DNA from: Paragorgia papillata
Taxonomy: Eukaryota; Cnidaria; Anthozoa; Scleralcyonacea; Coralliidae
Reading direction: 5' to 3'
DNA length: 64,000 nt
Assembly (NCBI GenBank): GCA_035771165.1
Contig: JAWNZC010000320.1
Coordinates: 62,001-126,000, forward strand
The translations under genes and the position numbers were made by a program. How positions within the stretch are numbered: position 1 is the stretch's first letter; each line of letters opens with the position of its first letter. The notes below the pieces were generated by a model. It saw only the letters and a program-made list of their open reading frames with translations. It was not told the DNA's origin and ran no database searches. This document shows, one piece after another, positions 1 through 12,038 of this stretch.

Positions 1-3000
1 CCCGGCCATGCGACAAAATTATAAGATTTTTTGACAACTCCAACGCTGAGAGAAAATTTTGAGATTTTTTGACCACCCCGGCCATGCGACAAAAGTTTAA
101 GATTTTTTGACTACTCCAGGCCTGACACAAAATTTTGAGATTTTTTAACCACCCCGGCCATGCCACAAAATTTAAAGATTTTTTGACAACTCCAACCCTG
201 AGACAAAATTTTGAGATTTTTTGACCACCTCGGTCATGCGACAAAATTTTGAGATTTTTCGAACAACTCGGGGATGCGACAAAATTTTGAGATTTCTTGA
301 CCACTCCAGCCCTGAGACAAAATTTTGAGATTTTTGACCACTCCAGCCATGAGAAAAAATTTTGAGATTTTTTTACCACTCCAGCCCTGCGACAAAATTT
401 TGAGATTTTTTGACCACCCCGGCCATGCGACAAAATTATAAGATTTTTTGACAACTCCAACCCTGAGAGAAAATTTTGAGATTTTTTGACCACCCCGGCC
501 ATGCGACAAAAGTTTAAGATTTTTTGACTACTCCAGGCCTGAGACAAAATTTTGAGATTTTTTGACCACCTCGGTGATGCGACAAAATTTTGAGATTTTT
601 CGAACAACTCGGGCATGCGACAAAATTTTGAGATTTTTTGACCACTCCAGCCCTGAGACAAAATTTTGAGATTTTTGACCACTCCAGCCATGAGACAAAA
701 TTTTGAGATTTTTTCACCACTCCAGCCCTGCGACAAAATTTTGAGATTTTTTGACCACCCCGGCCATGCGACAAAATTTTGAGATTTTTCGAACAACTCG
801 GGGATGCGACAAAATTTTGAGATTTCTTGACCACTCCAGCCCTGAGACAAAATTTTGAGATTTTTGACCACTCCAGCCATGAGAAAAAATTTTGAGATTT
901 TTTTACCACTCCAGCCCTGCGACAAAATTTTGAGATTTTTTGACCACCCCGGCCATGCGACAAAATTATAAGATTTTTTGACAACTCCAACCCTGAGAGA
1001 AAATTTTGAGATTTTTTGACCACCCCGGCCATGCGACAAAAGTTTAAGATTTTTTGACTACTCCAGGCCTGAGACAAAATTTTGAGATTTTTTGACCACC
1101 TCGGTGATGCGACAAAATTTTGAGATTTTTCGAACAACTCGGGCATGCGACAAAATTTTGAGATTTTTTGACCACTCCAGCCCTGAGACAAAATTTTGAG
1201 ATTTTTGACCACTCCAGCCATGAGACAAAATTTTGAGATTTTTTCACCACTCCAGCCCTGCGACAAAATTTTGAGATTTTTTGACCACCCCGGCCATGCG
1301 ACAAAATTTTGAGATTTTTTGACCACCCCGGCCATGCGACAAAATTATAAGATTTTTTGACAACTCCAACGCTGAGAGAAAATTTTGAGATTTTTTGACC
1401 ACCCCGGCCATGCGACAAAATTTAAACATTTTTTGACAACTCCAACCCTGAGACAAAATTTTGAGATTTTTTGACCACCTCGGTCATGCGACAAAATTTT
1501 GAGATTTTTCGAACAACTCGGGGATGCGACAAAATTTTGAGATTTTTTGACCACTCCAGCCCTGAGACAAAATTTTGAGATTTTTGACCACTCCAGGCAT
1601 GAGAAAAAATTTTGAGATTTTTTCACCACTCCAGCCCTGCGACAAAATTTTGAGATTTTTTGACCACCCCGGCCATGCGACAAAATTATAAGATTTTTTG
1701 ACCACTCCAGCCCTGAGACAAAATTTTGAGATTTTTGACCACTCCAGCCATGAGAAAAAATTTTGAGATTTTTTCACCACTCCAGCCCTGCGACAAAATT
1801 TTGAGATTTTTTGACCACCCCAGCCATGCGACAAAATTATAAGATTTTTTGACAACTCCAACCCTGAGAGAAAATTTTGAGATTTTTTGACCACCCGGCC
1901 ATGCGACAAAAGTTTAAGATTTTTTGACTACTCCAGGCCTGAGACAAAATTTTGAGATTTTTTAACCACCCCGGCCATGCCACAAAATTTTAAGATTTTT
2001 TGACAACTCCAACCCTGAGACAAAATTTTGAGATTTTTTGACCACCTCGGTCATGCGACAAAATTTTGAGATTTTTCGAACAACTCGGGCATGCGACAAA
2101 ATTTTGAGATTTTTTGACCACTCCAGCCCTGAGACAAAATTTTGAGATTTTTGACCACTCCAGCCATGAGACAAAATTTTGAGATTTTTTCACCACTCCA
2201 GCCCTGCGACAAAATTTTGAGATTTTTTGACCACCCCGGCTATGCGACAAAAGTTTAAGATTTTTTGACTACTCCAGGCCTGACACCAAAATTTTGCGAT
2301 TTTTTAACCACCCGGGCCATGCGACAAAATTTTAAGATTTTTTGACAACTCCAACCCTGAGACAAAATTTTGAGATTTTTTGACCACCCCGGCCATGCGA
2401 CAAAATTTTGAGATTTTTTGACCACTCCAGCCATGAGACAAAATTTGGAAATTTTTTCACCACTCCAGCCCTGCGACAAAATTTTGAGATTTTTTGACCA
2501 CCCCGGCCATGCGACAAAATTTTGAAATTTTTTGAGCACTGCAGCCCTGCGACAAAATTTTGAGATTTTTTGACCAACCCGGCCCTGCCACAAAATTTTG
2601 AGATTTTTTGACCACCCCGGCCATGCGACAAAATTATAAGATTTTTTGACAACTCCAACGCTGAGAGAAAATTTTGAGATTTTTTGACCACCCCGGCCAT
2701 GCGACAAAAGTTTAAGATTTTTTGACTACTCCAGGCCTGACACAAAATTTTGAGATTTTTTGACCACCTCGGTCATGCGACAAAATTTTGAGATTTTTCG
2801 AACAACTCGGGCATGCGACAAAATTTTGAGATTTTTTGACCACTCCAGCCCTGAGACAAAATTTTGAGATTTTTGACCACTCCAGCCATGCGACAAAATT
2901 TTGAGATTTTTTGACCACTGCAGCCCTGCGACAAAATTTTGAGATTTTTTGACCACCCCGGCCATGCGACAAAATTATAAGATTTTTTGACAACTCCAAC

Positions 3001-4860
3001 CCTGAGAGAAAATTTTGAGATTTTTTGACCACCCTGGCTATGCGACAAAAGTTTAAGATTTTTTGACTACTCTAGGCCTGACACCAAAATTTTGAGATTT
3101 TTTAACCACCCGGGCCATGCGACAAAATTTTAAGATTTTTTGACAACTCCAACCCTGAGACAAAATTTTGAGATTTTTTGACCACCCCGGCCATGCGACA
3201 AAATTTTGAGATTTTTTGACCACTCCAGCCATGAGACAAAATTTGGAAATTTTTTCACCACTCCAGCCCTGCGACAAAATTTTGAGATTTTTTGACCACC
3301 CCGGCCATGCGACAAAATTTTGAGATTTTTTGACCACTGCAGCCCTGCGACAAAATTTTGAGATTTTTTGACCAAGCCGGCCCTGCCACAAAATTTTGAG
3401 ATTTTTTGACCACCCCGGCCATGCGACAAAATTATAAGATTTTTTGACAACTCCAACGCTGAGAGAAAATTTTGAGATTTTTTGACCACCCCGGCCATGC
3501 GACAAAAGTTTAAGATTTTTTGACTACTCCAGGCCTGACACAAAATTTTGAGATTTTTTAACCACCCCGGCCATGCCACAAAATTTAAAGATTTTTTGAC
3601 AACTCCAACCCTGAGACAAAATTTTGAGATTTTTTGACCACCTCGGTCATGCGACAAAATTTTGAGATTTTTCGAACAACTCGGGGATGCGACAAAATTT
3701 TGAGATTTCTTGACCACTCCAGCCCTGAGACAAAATTTTGAGATTTTTGACCACTCCAGCCATGAGAAAAAATTTTGAGATTTTTTTACCACTCCAGCCC
3801 TGCGACAAAATTTTGAGATTTTTTGACCACCCCGGCCATGCGACAAAATTATAAGATTTTTTGACAACTCCAACCCTGAGAGAAAATTTTGAGATTTTTT
3901 GACCACCCCGGCCATGCGACAAAAGTTTAAGATTTTTTGACTACTCCAGGCCTGAGACAAAATTTTGAGATTTTTTGACCACCTCGGTGATGCGACAAAA
4001 TTTTGAGATTTTTCGAACAACTCGGGCATGCGACAAAATTTTGAGATTTTTTGACCACTCCAGCCCTGAGACAAAATTTTGAGATTTTTGACCACTCCAG
4101 CCATGAGACAAAATTTTGAGATTTTTTCACCACTCCAGCCCTGCGACAAAATTTTGAGATTTTTTGACCACCCCGGCCATGCGACAAAATTTTGAGATTT
4201 TTTGACCACCCCGGCCATGCGACAAAATTATAAGATTTTTTGACAACTCCAACGCTGAGAGAAAATTTTGAGATTTTTTGACCACCCCGGCCATGCGACA
4301 AAAGTTTAAGATTTTTTGACTACTCCAGGCCTGACACAAAATTTTGAGATTTTTTGACAACTCCAACCATGAGACAAAATTTTGAGATTTTTTGACCACC
4401 TCGGGCATGCGACAAAATTTTGAGATTTTTTGACCACTCCAGCCCTGAGACAAAATTTTGAGATTTTTGACCACTCCAGCCATGAGACAAAATTTTGGGT
4501 TTTTTGACCACTCCAGCCCTGGGACAAAATTTTGATATTTTCTGACCACCCGGGCCCTGGGACAAAATTTTGAGATATTTTGACCACCCGGGCCATGCGA
4601 CAAAATTTTGAGATTTTTTGACCACCCCGCCTCTGCGACAAAACTTTGAGTTTTTTTTATCACCCCGGCCATGCGGAAAATTTTGAGATTTTTTAACCAT
4701 CCCGACCCTGCGAAAAAATTTTAAGATTTTTTGACCACCACGGCCCTGCGACAAAATTGTGAGGTTTTCTTACCACCCCGGCAGTGCGACAAAATTTTGA
4801 GATTTTTGACCACACCAGCCCTGCATCAAACTTTGGAAATTTTTTGACCACGCAGGCCAT
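1..4860. repeat. 37/38-bp tandem satellite with higher-order structure
   Basis: About 125 head-to-tail copies of a 37- or 38-bp unit. Each unit combines a variable part (CCCGGCCATGCGA or CTCCAGCCCTGAGA type) with a near-constant AAAATTTTGAGATTTTTTGA part. Blocks repeat at larger scale: 1 to about 700 is essentially identical to 3414 to about 4100 (offset 3413), and a roughly 530-bp block is tandemly duplicated near 234-1300. Long minus-strand open frames run through the array only because the unit lacks stops; they are not genes. Confidence 0.95.
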
Positions 4861-5197
4861 GGGTTGGAGTTGTCAAAAAATCTTATAATTTTGTCGCATG
4901 GCCGGGGTGATTAAAAAATCTCAAAATTTTGTGTCAGGCCTGGAGTAATCAGAAAATCTTAAACTTTTCTCGCATGGCCGGGGCGGTCAAAAAATCTCAA
5001 AATTTTGTGTCAGGCCTGGAGTAGTCGAAAAATCTTAGAATTTTGTCACAGGGCCGGGGTGGTCAAAAAATCTCAAAATTTTCTTCAGGGCTGGAGTGGT
5101 CAAAAAATCTCAAAATTTTCTCTCAGGGCTGGAGTGGTCAAAAAATCTTAAAATTTTGTCGCATGGCTGGAGTGGTCAAAAAATCTCAAAATTTTGT
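4861..5197. repeat. Inverted block of the 38-bp satellite
   Basis: At about 4861 the satellite flips orientation. The units now read TTGTCGCATGGCCGGGGTG and so on, the complement of the preceding array. The block runs to about 5197 and passes without spacer into the 20-bp minisatellite. The units just before the switch (4480-4860) are the most diverged of the array, as expected at an array edge or inversion breakpoint. Confidence 0.9.
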
Positions 5198-5332
5198 GGA
5201 ACAGAGAGCATCAGAGTGGAAAAGAAAGGACCAGAGAGCACGAGAGTGGAACAGAAAGCACCAGAAGGGAACGGAAACCACCAGAGTGGAACGGAAAGTA
5301 CCATGGTGGAACAAGAAACACCAGAGTGGAAC
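5198..5332. repeat. 20-bp minisatellite, left short array
   Basis: Roughly seven imperfect copies of AGAGTGGAACAGAAAGCACC, directly abutting the 38-bp satellite. It is the same family as the arrays at 5711-6093 and 52432-60822. It is interrupted on the right by a truncated LINE. Confidence 0.9.
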
Positions 5333-5710
5333 AGATAGATAGATAGTTTATTAAAAATCCATATATTGCAGTCAAAGACTGAATTACATATGCAGTTAAA
5401 TTACAAAAATGAAAACTCTATTAAATGTATAAATAGTATTAAAAAAAAGCTATTTACATGTAATGACTATTTGAATAGTGAATAATAAAGGACTTCCGAT
5501 AGGGATCGGTACGACAATTAGGTACATTAAAAGTTCTATTTCTCCTTAATCGGGCCGAGTATGAGCTGGCTAGTGGAGGTAAGAGATCTGCAAGTTTGTG
5601 TTCCTTGTCTTTAAAAATGTCATTAAATAGTTTAAGTGAAAGAGCCTCCCGTCTGGCATAAAGTGTGGAGACACCAGTTATCTCCAGCGCCTCATTGTAA
5701 TTAAGGCCTG
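5333..5710 (-). mobile_element. 5'-truncated non-LTR retrotransposon (LINE) tail
   Basis: A 378-bp stretch splits the 20-bp minisatellite. On the minus strand it begins inside a reverse-transcriptase C-terminal region, reaches a stop at 5454, then has a short 3' UTR. It ends in a tetranucleotide tail, GATA repeats on the + strand at 5333-5345, typical of some LINE 3' ends. 5' truncation and insertion into a tandem array fit target-primed reverse transcription. A clear target-site duplication cannot be identified because the flanks are themselves repetitive. Confidence 0.75.
5454..5705 (-). pseudogene. C-terminal fragment of LINE reverse transcriptase
   Basis: About 83 codons ending at a normal stop. 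The segment has the look of the carboxy end of CR1/L2/Rex-like LINE ORF2: a LNYNEALEITGV stretch, an ARREALSLKLF helix, an NVPNCRTD motif and a final RKSFI segment. All catalytic RT and endonuclease parts are missing, so this is a dead 5'-truncated copy. The open frame continues upstream into the minisatellite, but that part is not LINE sequence. The clade assignment is from memory and tentative. Confidence 0.7.
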
Positions 5711-6093
5711 GCGAGAGTGGAACAGAGAGCACCAGAGTGGAACAGAGAGTGGAACAGAGAGCACCAGAGTGGAACAAAGAGAACAAGAGTGGAACAGAGA
5801 GCACCAGAGTGGAACAGAGAGCACCAGAGTGGAACAGAAAGCACCAGAGTGGAACAGAGAGAACAAGAGTGGAACAGAAAGCACCAGAGTGGAAAGGAAA
5901 GCACCAGAGTGGAACAGAAAGCTCCAGAGTGGAACAGAGAGCACCAGAGATCACGAGAGTGGAACAGAAAGCACCAGAGTGGAACAGAGAACACAAGAGT
6001 GGAACAAAAGGCACCAGAGTGGAAAGGAAAGCACCAGATTGGAACAGAAAGCTCCAGAGTGGAACAGAGAGCACCAGAGAGCACGAGAGTGGA
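5711..6093. repeat. 20-bp minisatellite, right part of the split array
   Basis: About 19 copies of the AGAGTGGAACAGAGAGCACC unit on the other side of the truncated LINE. All three forward frames stay open because 20 bp is not a multiple of 3 and the unit has no stop; the predicted repeat peptides are spurious. Confidence 0.93.
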
Positions 6094-6129
6094 AATATAA
6101 TATAATATAAACAATAATCCCAAAACAAG

Positions 6130-6546
6130 ATGGAGTCGCAAGAAAATGTAGAAAGTCTTGATCTCCATGCCTCTGGTTCTGAAACCGAACGCGGAGAGGG
6201 ATTCAGGAATGGCTCACTTGTTTATATGAAGAGTACAGCAGAGAAGCAGTGGCTTAAAGCCGTAAGTAAAGCGAGAAGGAAGCCAAATTACGGCATTTCT
6301 TCCATGGATTCTATTTTCGAGGAAGTGATTGGAAACAAACTCGAGTTAGCCGGCCCTCTGATAGATGGATATCTACAAGAGATAGGGAAGTCGCTGAGAG
6401 CTAAGCTTTCAAAATCAAAAGCAACTGGCCTCATGAATCCCGTTACCTTATATATGCCTTGGCCAGTGTTTCTCCATATTCTCACACTATTGCGTGGATA
6501 CTCTGCCCATATTCATACAAAGCGTGACGGGTCCAACATTTTATAA
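6130..6546 (+). CDS. Unrecognised protein, first open segment
   Basis: An ATG-initiated frame of 138 codons. A TATAATATAA stretch sits about 25-35 bp upstream (6096-6110), immediately after the minisatellite. The product starts acidic (MESQENVESLDL), has a basic middle and ends with a hydrophobic segment around MPWPVFLHILTLL. I recognise no family. The frame closes with TAA at 6544, but a different frame opens about 30 bp later and continues in protein-like sequence, so this may be the 5' part of one frameshifted or spliced gene. It lies outside element A. Confidence 0.4.
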   Translation: MESQENVESLDLHASGSETERGEGFRNGSLVYMKSTAEKQWLKAVSKARRKPNYGISSMDSIFEEVIGNKLELAGPLIDGYLQEIGKSLRAKLSKSKATGLMNPVTLYMPWPVFLHILTLLRGYSAHIHTKRDGSNIL

Positions 6547-6575
6547 CTGTCATAAACAAGGATACAATCAAAAAG

Positions 6576-6833
6576 TTGTTCTCGCCAGAAAGGTTCGCTG
6601 GGGAAACGTTTTTTGCGTATAGGCACTTCAGGAAAGTACAGAGTGAAGAATCCGATAAGCTGGTATCCATGTACAATGGAAGATCTGCGATTGTGGTATC
6701 TGAGGTAACCCCCTTTTGTATGGACTACACGATGAAAAAACAGCGTGCTACAATAACATTTTACATCCAACGATATTCTGCAGACGACTATGCCATTGAC
6801 ACAAGTCTGCAGTCGTTGATGAATCGTCAATAA
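6576..6833 (+). CDS. Unrecognised protein, second open segment
   Basis: An 85-codon open frame without an ATG at its start; the first in-frame ATG is near 6669. The upstream part (LFSPERFAGETFFAYRHFRK) looks protein-like and stays open back to about 6547, which suggests it continues the preceding segment after a frameshift or intron. It ends with TAA at 6831-6833. No known domain is recognised. Confidence 0.3.
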   Translation: MFSPERFAGETFFAYRHFRKVQSEESDKLVSMYNGRSAIVVSEVTPFCMDYTMKKQRATITFYIQRYSADDYAIDTSLQSLMNRQ

Positions 6834-6916
6834 GAACGATACATCTCCAAAAACATTTTTTATTGTAATCAAATGAAGTTTACACTATGTATCAATATAT
6901 TTCTTACCTGTCTTAA

Positions 6917-6964
6917 CAACGATCACCCCTGATGAAGACACTAGATCGGAGTGTCGAAACGTTG
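6917..6964 (+). other. Hammerhead-core-like hairpin
   Basis: The sequence contains CTGATGA (6929-6935), then a GACAC/GTGTC stem (6937-6941 with 6951-6955), then GAAAC (6956-6960). This is the conserved hammerhead order CUGAUGA-stem II-GAAA. An outer CAACG/CGTTG pairing (6917-6921 with 6960-6964) could act as stem III. No room exists for a normal stem I, so catalysis is doubtful. Similar motifs are known at ends of Penelope-like elements and retrozymes. The rest of 6838-7247 holds AT-rich sequence and a small GGGCACTGCCC hairpin, with no gene. Confidence 0.45.
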
Positions 6965-7540
6965 GGTCTTGAACAGTAACTTTTTAAGCTACGTTCAAAA
7001 ACTTTTAAGCCAGAGTAGCGTTAAACTATGTCTGATTCTTCACCTGGCTGCGTTGGGAATTTATTTGTTAAATATATTTCTGTTATTAATTAGCATGACC
7101 AATGTAATGTTTAGGTACTATGACAGTTGATAAATAAATATTTTCAGGGCACTGCCCTTCAGATTTAAGGAGGGACAATACCCTGAACAATTATTATTTA
7201 TTTATTAAATGTTATAAAATCAAAAAGTTGTTGTTTGATATATGTATACCGTCAGTAGGTTACCCACAGCTATAGAACACTGAGTCAGCATTTTTCCAGG
7301 AGCTCTTACTCCTGTCAATTAGTTACCAGGGCTGTCCGCGTGAGTCCTGTGCGCGCGCATGTGAACCGGAAATACGTGTTTGAATAGAGAAACCGGTTTT
7401 TGACAAGTATGATTGTTGTCAGAGAATGGTTTAAATTAATAAGGAAGCTGTTTAATGAAACAAACGTGCAATGCTTACAGTCATTGTTTATTTAGTCAGT
7501 GTGTTTGTGAACTGGTTGAAGAAACGTGGTAAAGAGAAGC

Positions 7541-8026
7541 ATGGCACATCTGTTTGAGCAAATGTATGTTGACGAAGTTGATTTTGATGACATTCTAACT
7601 TTTGAGCAGATTATTGATCTCGTTTCTACCGAGTTTGTCCATAGACAGATTGAAGAGTTGGAGGAGCTAGTGACATGTGCCAATGAGATGGAGTTGGAGA
7701 TGGAGGAGGTGGATCGTAATCAATGGACTACCATGAGAGAGCGTTGTGAAATTTCTGATGAAGAGTATCGTTGGATGGCCTACACAGACCAAGCTATTTC
7801 AATGATTGACCGTGAAGATATTTGGAGGGCAATCGTGGAGGCCTGCAGGATTTTATCGTTTCCTAGTCCTTCCACTTTATGCAGACAATATTTTGACAGT
7901 TTATTTAATCTGAGCTGGTTTATTTGGTCTAAGATGTACGCTGAGACATCAAGAACAATGAACATTAATAACTTAATGGACTATATAATGTGTACATGCA
8001 AACTTAAGTGCCATTCAACTGTGTAA
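7541..8026 (+). CDS. Hypothetical acidic protein of the element A terminal repeat
   Basis: 161 residues from ATG 7541 (MAHLFEQMYVDEVDF) to TAA. Rich in Glu/Asp in the first 90 residues (EELEELVT, EMELEMEEVD) and likely largely helical. A WMAYTDQAISMID segment lies in the middle and a Cys-containing tail at the end. An AATAAA signal follows at about 8035. It lies about 290 bp inside A's left end. The inverted copy in the right terminal repeat (42112-42480) is frameshifted after about residue 117. No family is recognised. The reading frame is intact here, but there is no independent evidence of expression. Confidence 0.5.
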   Translation: MAHLFEQMYVDEVDFDDILTFEQIIDLVSTEFVHRQIEELEELVTCANEMELEMEEVDRNQWTTMRERCEISDEEYRWMAYTDQAISMIDREDIWRAIVEACRILSFPSPSTLCRQYFDSLFNLSWFIWSKMYAETSRTMNINNLMDYIMCTCKLKCHSTV

Positions 8027-9390
8027 TTAAAATTGTGTGAATAAAAATGTTTTTAAAAACCTAATGCATTGGCCTACTTTCTTCATGCTATACATTGTTG
8101 CTTGTGGCGACAGTGGTGTACGGTTTAGGGAAAATTTTCAAATGGGGACTTGTTACAGCAGATCACAAAGTGACAGAGCCAAGATAATGCAAAGACTTGC
8201 GAGTATTGTTTTGTTCGAAACAGAGATAAAGTCTTAAAATGCAAACTCTTAATCTTGTATAAAGTACGATGTTGAAATGTGGCTTGATTCATGTAATATT
8301 CGTAAACATATGATGAAATAAAACTTGATTCAATACTGCGACTGGTCTAATTTTTTTATATCATATTTGAACGAAGAAAGTTAATTAGTCAATATTGTGA
8401 TTTAGCAAAGTTTATATAATTAACTTCTGGCTTATTGTCTATGTGATTTTGTGAATTTTGTTAACCCACTACGCTTTGGGAAATACGCACTATTCCACCA
8501 AATGGGAAATTGGACATGATTAATGGGGAATATAAAAATATTACCTATGCTAGATAACCTAAACTGTACTTGGAATATTTGCATTGAAACAGAAAACCGA
8601 TTAAATTCTATGACTGCATCCATGTCTCATTTGTACAATCCCGAGAGAAAATAACATGTACACTTTTTGAACATTTTATTGAAATCGTTACAAGGGAATA
8701 AGTTGTATAAGCAACAAATCAATCGGTGTAAGCGGAGGAGTTGAGAAATCTGAAAGCTAGATAAAAAATGGCAATCCTTAATTGACGTAAAGTGAATAGG
8801 GGGATGATTTCGTATACCAAGCAAACACTAAAACCTTCAGTGTACTTATTTAATGTGGAAAAGGGGTACATAGACACATTTTGAGAAAGATAACACTTTC
8901 CATTCGGAATGAATTTGTAAAATGCGTTACTAACCTTAGAAGACTTTACATGTTACACGGTTTATTAGTGGGAGAAGGTCATTTGTATAAACTTGTGAAA
9001 TGTTACACCATCCTCGTAGAAAGAATTGTTATCCAACATCCAAATTGGTACAGAGAATCCATAAAAGTTGATTCATTGCAAATGCGACTAGGCAGTGCGG
9101 TGGAAGAACTGTGAAAGACGATTGACATGGCACCAAACAAAACGAATTCAGACTGACGCTAATTTGAAATGCAAAAATCTTTCGTTTGCGATAAAACAAT
9201 GCCATGGTTGATATAATGACTTTTCTTTTGTTTTTGAAAAGAATGAAGGTATTAGCAGTGTTGCGTAATTGCTTTTTTACCCTGCACGAAAATTTATAGC
9301 GAAGCTTTGGCCCTGCTTTTTTTTGTGGGAAAATATCTGTTTTGCCGATATTGAACGTACAGGAACGTTGAACGTATAGTTTTTCATTTC
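8027..9390. other. Terminal-repeat DNA without a convincing gene
   Basis: Holds only short open frames, the best being 77 codons at 8881-9114 with no initiating ATG. They recur in the right terminal repeat simply because the DNA is copied. 8190-8450 is paralogous to 12390-12720: both contain GCGAGTATTGTTTTGTTCG and end with a GATGAAATAAA polyadenylation-type sequence. This block is therefore a displaced copy of the 3' end of the 12039 gene. A block at about 9150-9290 similarly matches 13577-13710. Confidence 0.6.
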
Positions 9391-11850
9391 AACGCAACAA
9401 AGGTTAAGACGTTATCTTGTACTTATGAAGCATTTCGTTGATGGGGGTACAAAATGCAAATTCGGATCGAAGACTTTCTATTGGAAATAAACGTGGGATA
9501 ATGTCGTTTAGTGTTTTAGCATTCGCTCCTGTGTCCGTAAGACATTTCTTTGTTGACACGTTGTTTTTGCGAATTGTCCTGTCACACTGAAAAATTTTTA
9601 CATACTTGATATATTTTTTGATTGTTCATAGTTATACTGAATAAATTTCTACGTAATAAATTTCAGTGTGAAACCTCTAAACTTTGGACATGACAGTTGT
9701 TCGTTGTTTCTTGTGAATAACGAAATGTTAGTATTTTAGTTTTTTGAATTACTCACTATATGAAACTGGGAAAATATCAATAGTGCAATGTTTGCTATTG
9801 ATGACTGTACTAAATTAGCATTAGGTGTATAAGTGTAATATTTAATGACATCCCGTCTCAAAGTTGCATGAAATAAATTACTGTTTTCATTATTTACTAA
9901 AATTTTACACGGGTATATTTTGATTTCGTTTCTCGGTTGTATATACATCTTCTGAAACGATCGTATTTTATCATGTGTAACCACAAATCATATATGCTTG
10001 AATCCGCTGAGTGCTCAGTATACATGATCTAAATATTCAAACGTGAAGTGCTTAGTTATTATGATACAAGAGACTTGTACTTTCATGTTCAGTCCAAATT
10101 GTGACATTCTTTTATTCTGTTGAAATCGCAACAAAGGCTAAGACGTTATCTTGTACTTATAAAGCATTTCGTTGATGGGGGTACAAAATGCAAATTCGGA
10201 TCGAAGACCATTACCAGAAATTTGGGATATTTTGCGGCCACGTTCGTAGCCAGTAGTTACTCCCATGATAATAATATACAGTAAATATTTTGCGAAAATG
10301 CAAACGGCTGCTTAGAACAAAGATCGCCTCTGCTTTCAAAGTAAACAAGCATGGCTGCAGGCTGCTCGAAAGAGAAGAGACCTGCGTGGCTTCGTCGTTT
10401 GTCCTTCTGGCAGCTCAACTCCACGTTTAGACATAACGACCTCCTGCTGATAGACGAAATCGGAGTTTCGACTGTGCATACAATCTGAGTCGGGATAAAA
10501 CGTAGTTCGTTTATAGCACGAGGCTGAAGCAGCCGCAGTAAACATAACATTTCTGATTTCAGAAACCTTTTAATGCTTGGATATTCTATAAGGATAAAAT
10601 TTGCTTCTCAATTATCCTTGACAATAATCCTAAACGTAGTGTCTAAAAATAATGAACTCAAAACATGAAAAAATAGTCCCAGCCTATGTTATCTTCCCGT
10701 TATGCTTTAATAGACACGATGTAATTTGCACAGGGGCCCAAATTGAAAAGGAAACTAATTTGCATGTGGGCCTAAATCAAACTACGATTTGGTGTATTGC
10801 TCAAACACACTGTAAAAAAGTTTAAAGGCTTTGGGAACCGCAATGTTGTTAGATACGGAGATATTTACGAGTTATATTAGCAGTTCGAACATTGCTAAAT
10901 ACATAGCAAGCTCCGCACTTTGCATCGTTCGCAAGGAAAGTGGTTTATTTGGCAGATTTGTATCGCATGTTTAGCAGGATTAATATGGCTTACATAACAG
11001 AATGAGTCAAATAAGCAGCGTAAATAAATCGATGTTGGGAACCGTACCGAACTGTGTATTTCGGTAAGCGAACATTTTTTATTATAACGTTTCCTTACTT
11101 AACTCTTAACAGGAATCGAGCTCCGCAACCGAGAAGTCTATGTCCCTAGTAGGATAAATTTTAAAATTTACGATTTTACTGTATTATACCTTATACGATT
11201 TGGCCGTCATGTTTAATGGCCTATATGCGCCCGCGCGATGCCATCTTGTCCCAAATTTCTGGTAATGCTTTCTATTGGAAATAAACGTGGGATAATGTCG
11301 TTTAGTGTTTTAGCATTCGCTCCTGTGTCCGTAAGACATTTCTTTGTTGACACGTTGTTTTTGCGAGTTGTCCTGTCACACTGAAAACATTTTACATACT
11401 TGATATATTTTTTGATTGTTCATAGTTATACTGAATAAATTTCTACGTAATAAATTTCAGTGTGAAACCTCTAAACTTTGGACATGACAGTTGTTCGTTG
11501 TTTCTTGTGAACAACGAAATGTTAGTATTTTAGTTTCTTGAATGACTGTACTAAATTAGCATTAGGTGTACAAGTGTAATATTTAATGACATCCCGTTTC
11601 TTTAGTTGCATAAAATAAATTACTGTTTTCATTATTTACTAAAATTTTACACGGGTATATTTTGATTTCATATCTTCTGAAACGATCATATTTTATCATG
11701 TGTAACCACAAGTCATATATGCTTGAATCCGCTGAGTGCTCAGTATACATGATCTAAATATTCAAACGTGAAGTGCTTAGTTATTATGATACAAGAGACT
11801 TGTACTTTCATGTTCAGTCCAAATTGTGACATTCTTTTATTCTGTTGAAA
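9391..11850 (+). repeat. Tandem duplication inside the left terminal repeat
   Basis: A unit starting CGCAACAAAGG and ending TCTGTTGAAAT occurs at about 9391-10126 and again at 10127-11850. The second copy carries a 1.06-kb insertion and lacks about 70 bp present in the first. The right terminal repeat has one copy only, so the duplication happened in this arm after the arms were established. Short minus-strand frames here (9736-9984) start with non-ATG codons and are not credible genes. Confidence 0.85.
10209..11267. mobile_element. 1.06-kb non-autonomous DNA transposon with terminal inverted repeats
   Basis: CATTACCAGAAATTTGGGA at 10209 and its exact complement ending at 11267 bound a segment absent from both the first tandem copy (9460-9480) and the right terminal repeat (near 40545), which give two empty sites. 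The target duplication is at most 1 bp (C), so the superfamily is unclear. It contains no transposase frame; the 97-codon minus frame at 10257-10550 shows no domain. It is therefore MITE-like. Confidence 0.8.
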
Positions 11851-12038
11851 TCTGGTTTTGTCATAAGTCATGGCATAATTGTCTAACAATCCACGTAGCG
11901 GTAATAGGTTTAATGGAAATTTGTAGAAATGTTTGAGACCATTTTAAAAGAGTCAGAAAATGAAAAAAAACCCTAGTTGTTTTGTCACAAGTGATTAGAA
12001 CACAACTTCAAAGTTTTGTAAGGAGAACACTGTAAACG

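Larger units (their letters stand above)
7254..11905 (+). repeat. Element A left inverted terminal repeat (expanded copy)
   Basis: Matches the complement of 39837-42767. The right copy is 2.93 kb. The left copy is 4.65 kb because of an internal tandem duplication (about 9391-10126 and 10127-11850) and a 1.06-kb insertion (10209-11267). The arms are clearly diverged: the shared 7541-type gene differs at about eight of 122 residues, so this is an older repeat than those of B and C. Confidence 0.9.

Noticed and set aside
234..4754. Many overlapping minus-strand ORFs of 70-362 codons
   Set aside because: All lie in the 38-bp satellite and read the same repeat peptide; no gene signal.
1..6093. 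CRISPR-like array
   Set aside because: Units are contiguous 20- or 37/38-bp repeats without unique spacers or cas genes; the DNA is eukaryotic satellite.
8881..9984. Small ORFs conserved in both terminal repeats of A
   Set aside because: Conservation only reflects the inverted duplication; they lack ATG starts and recognisable domains.
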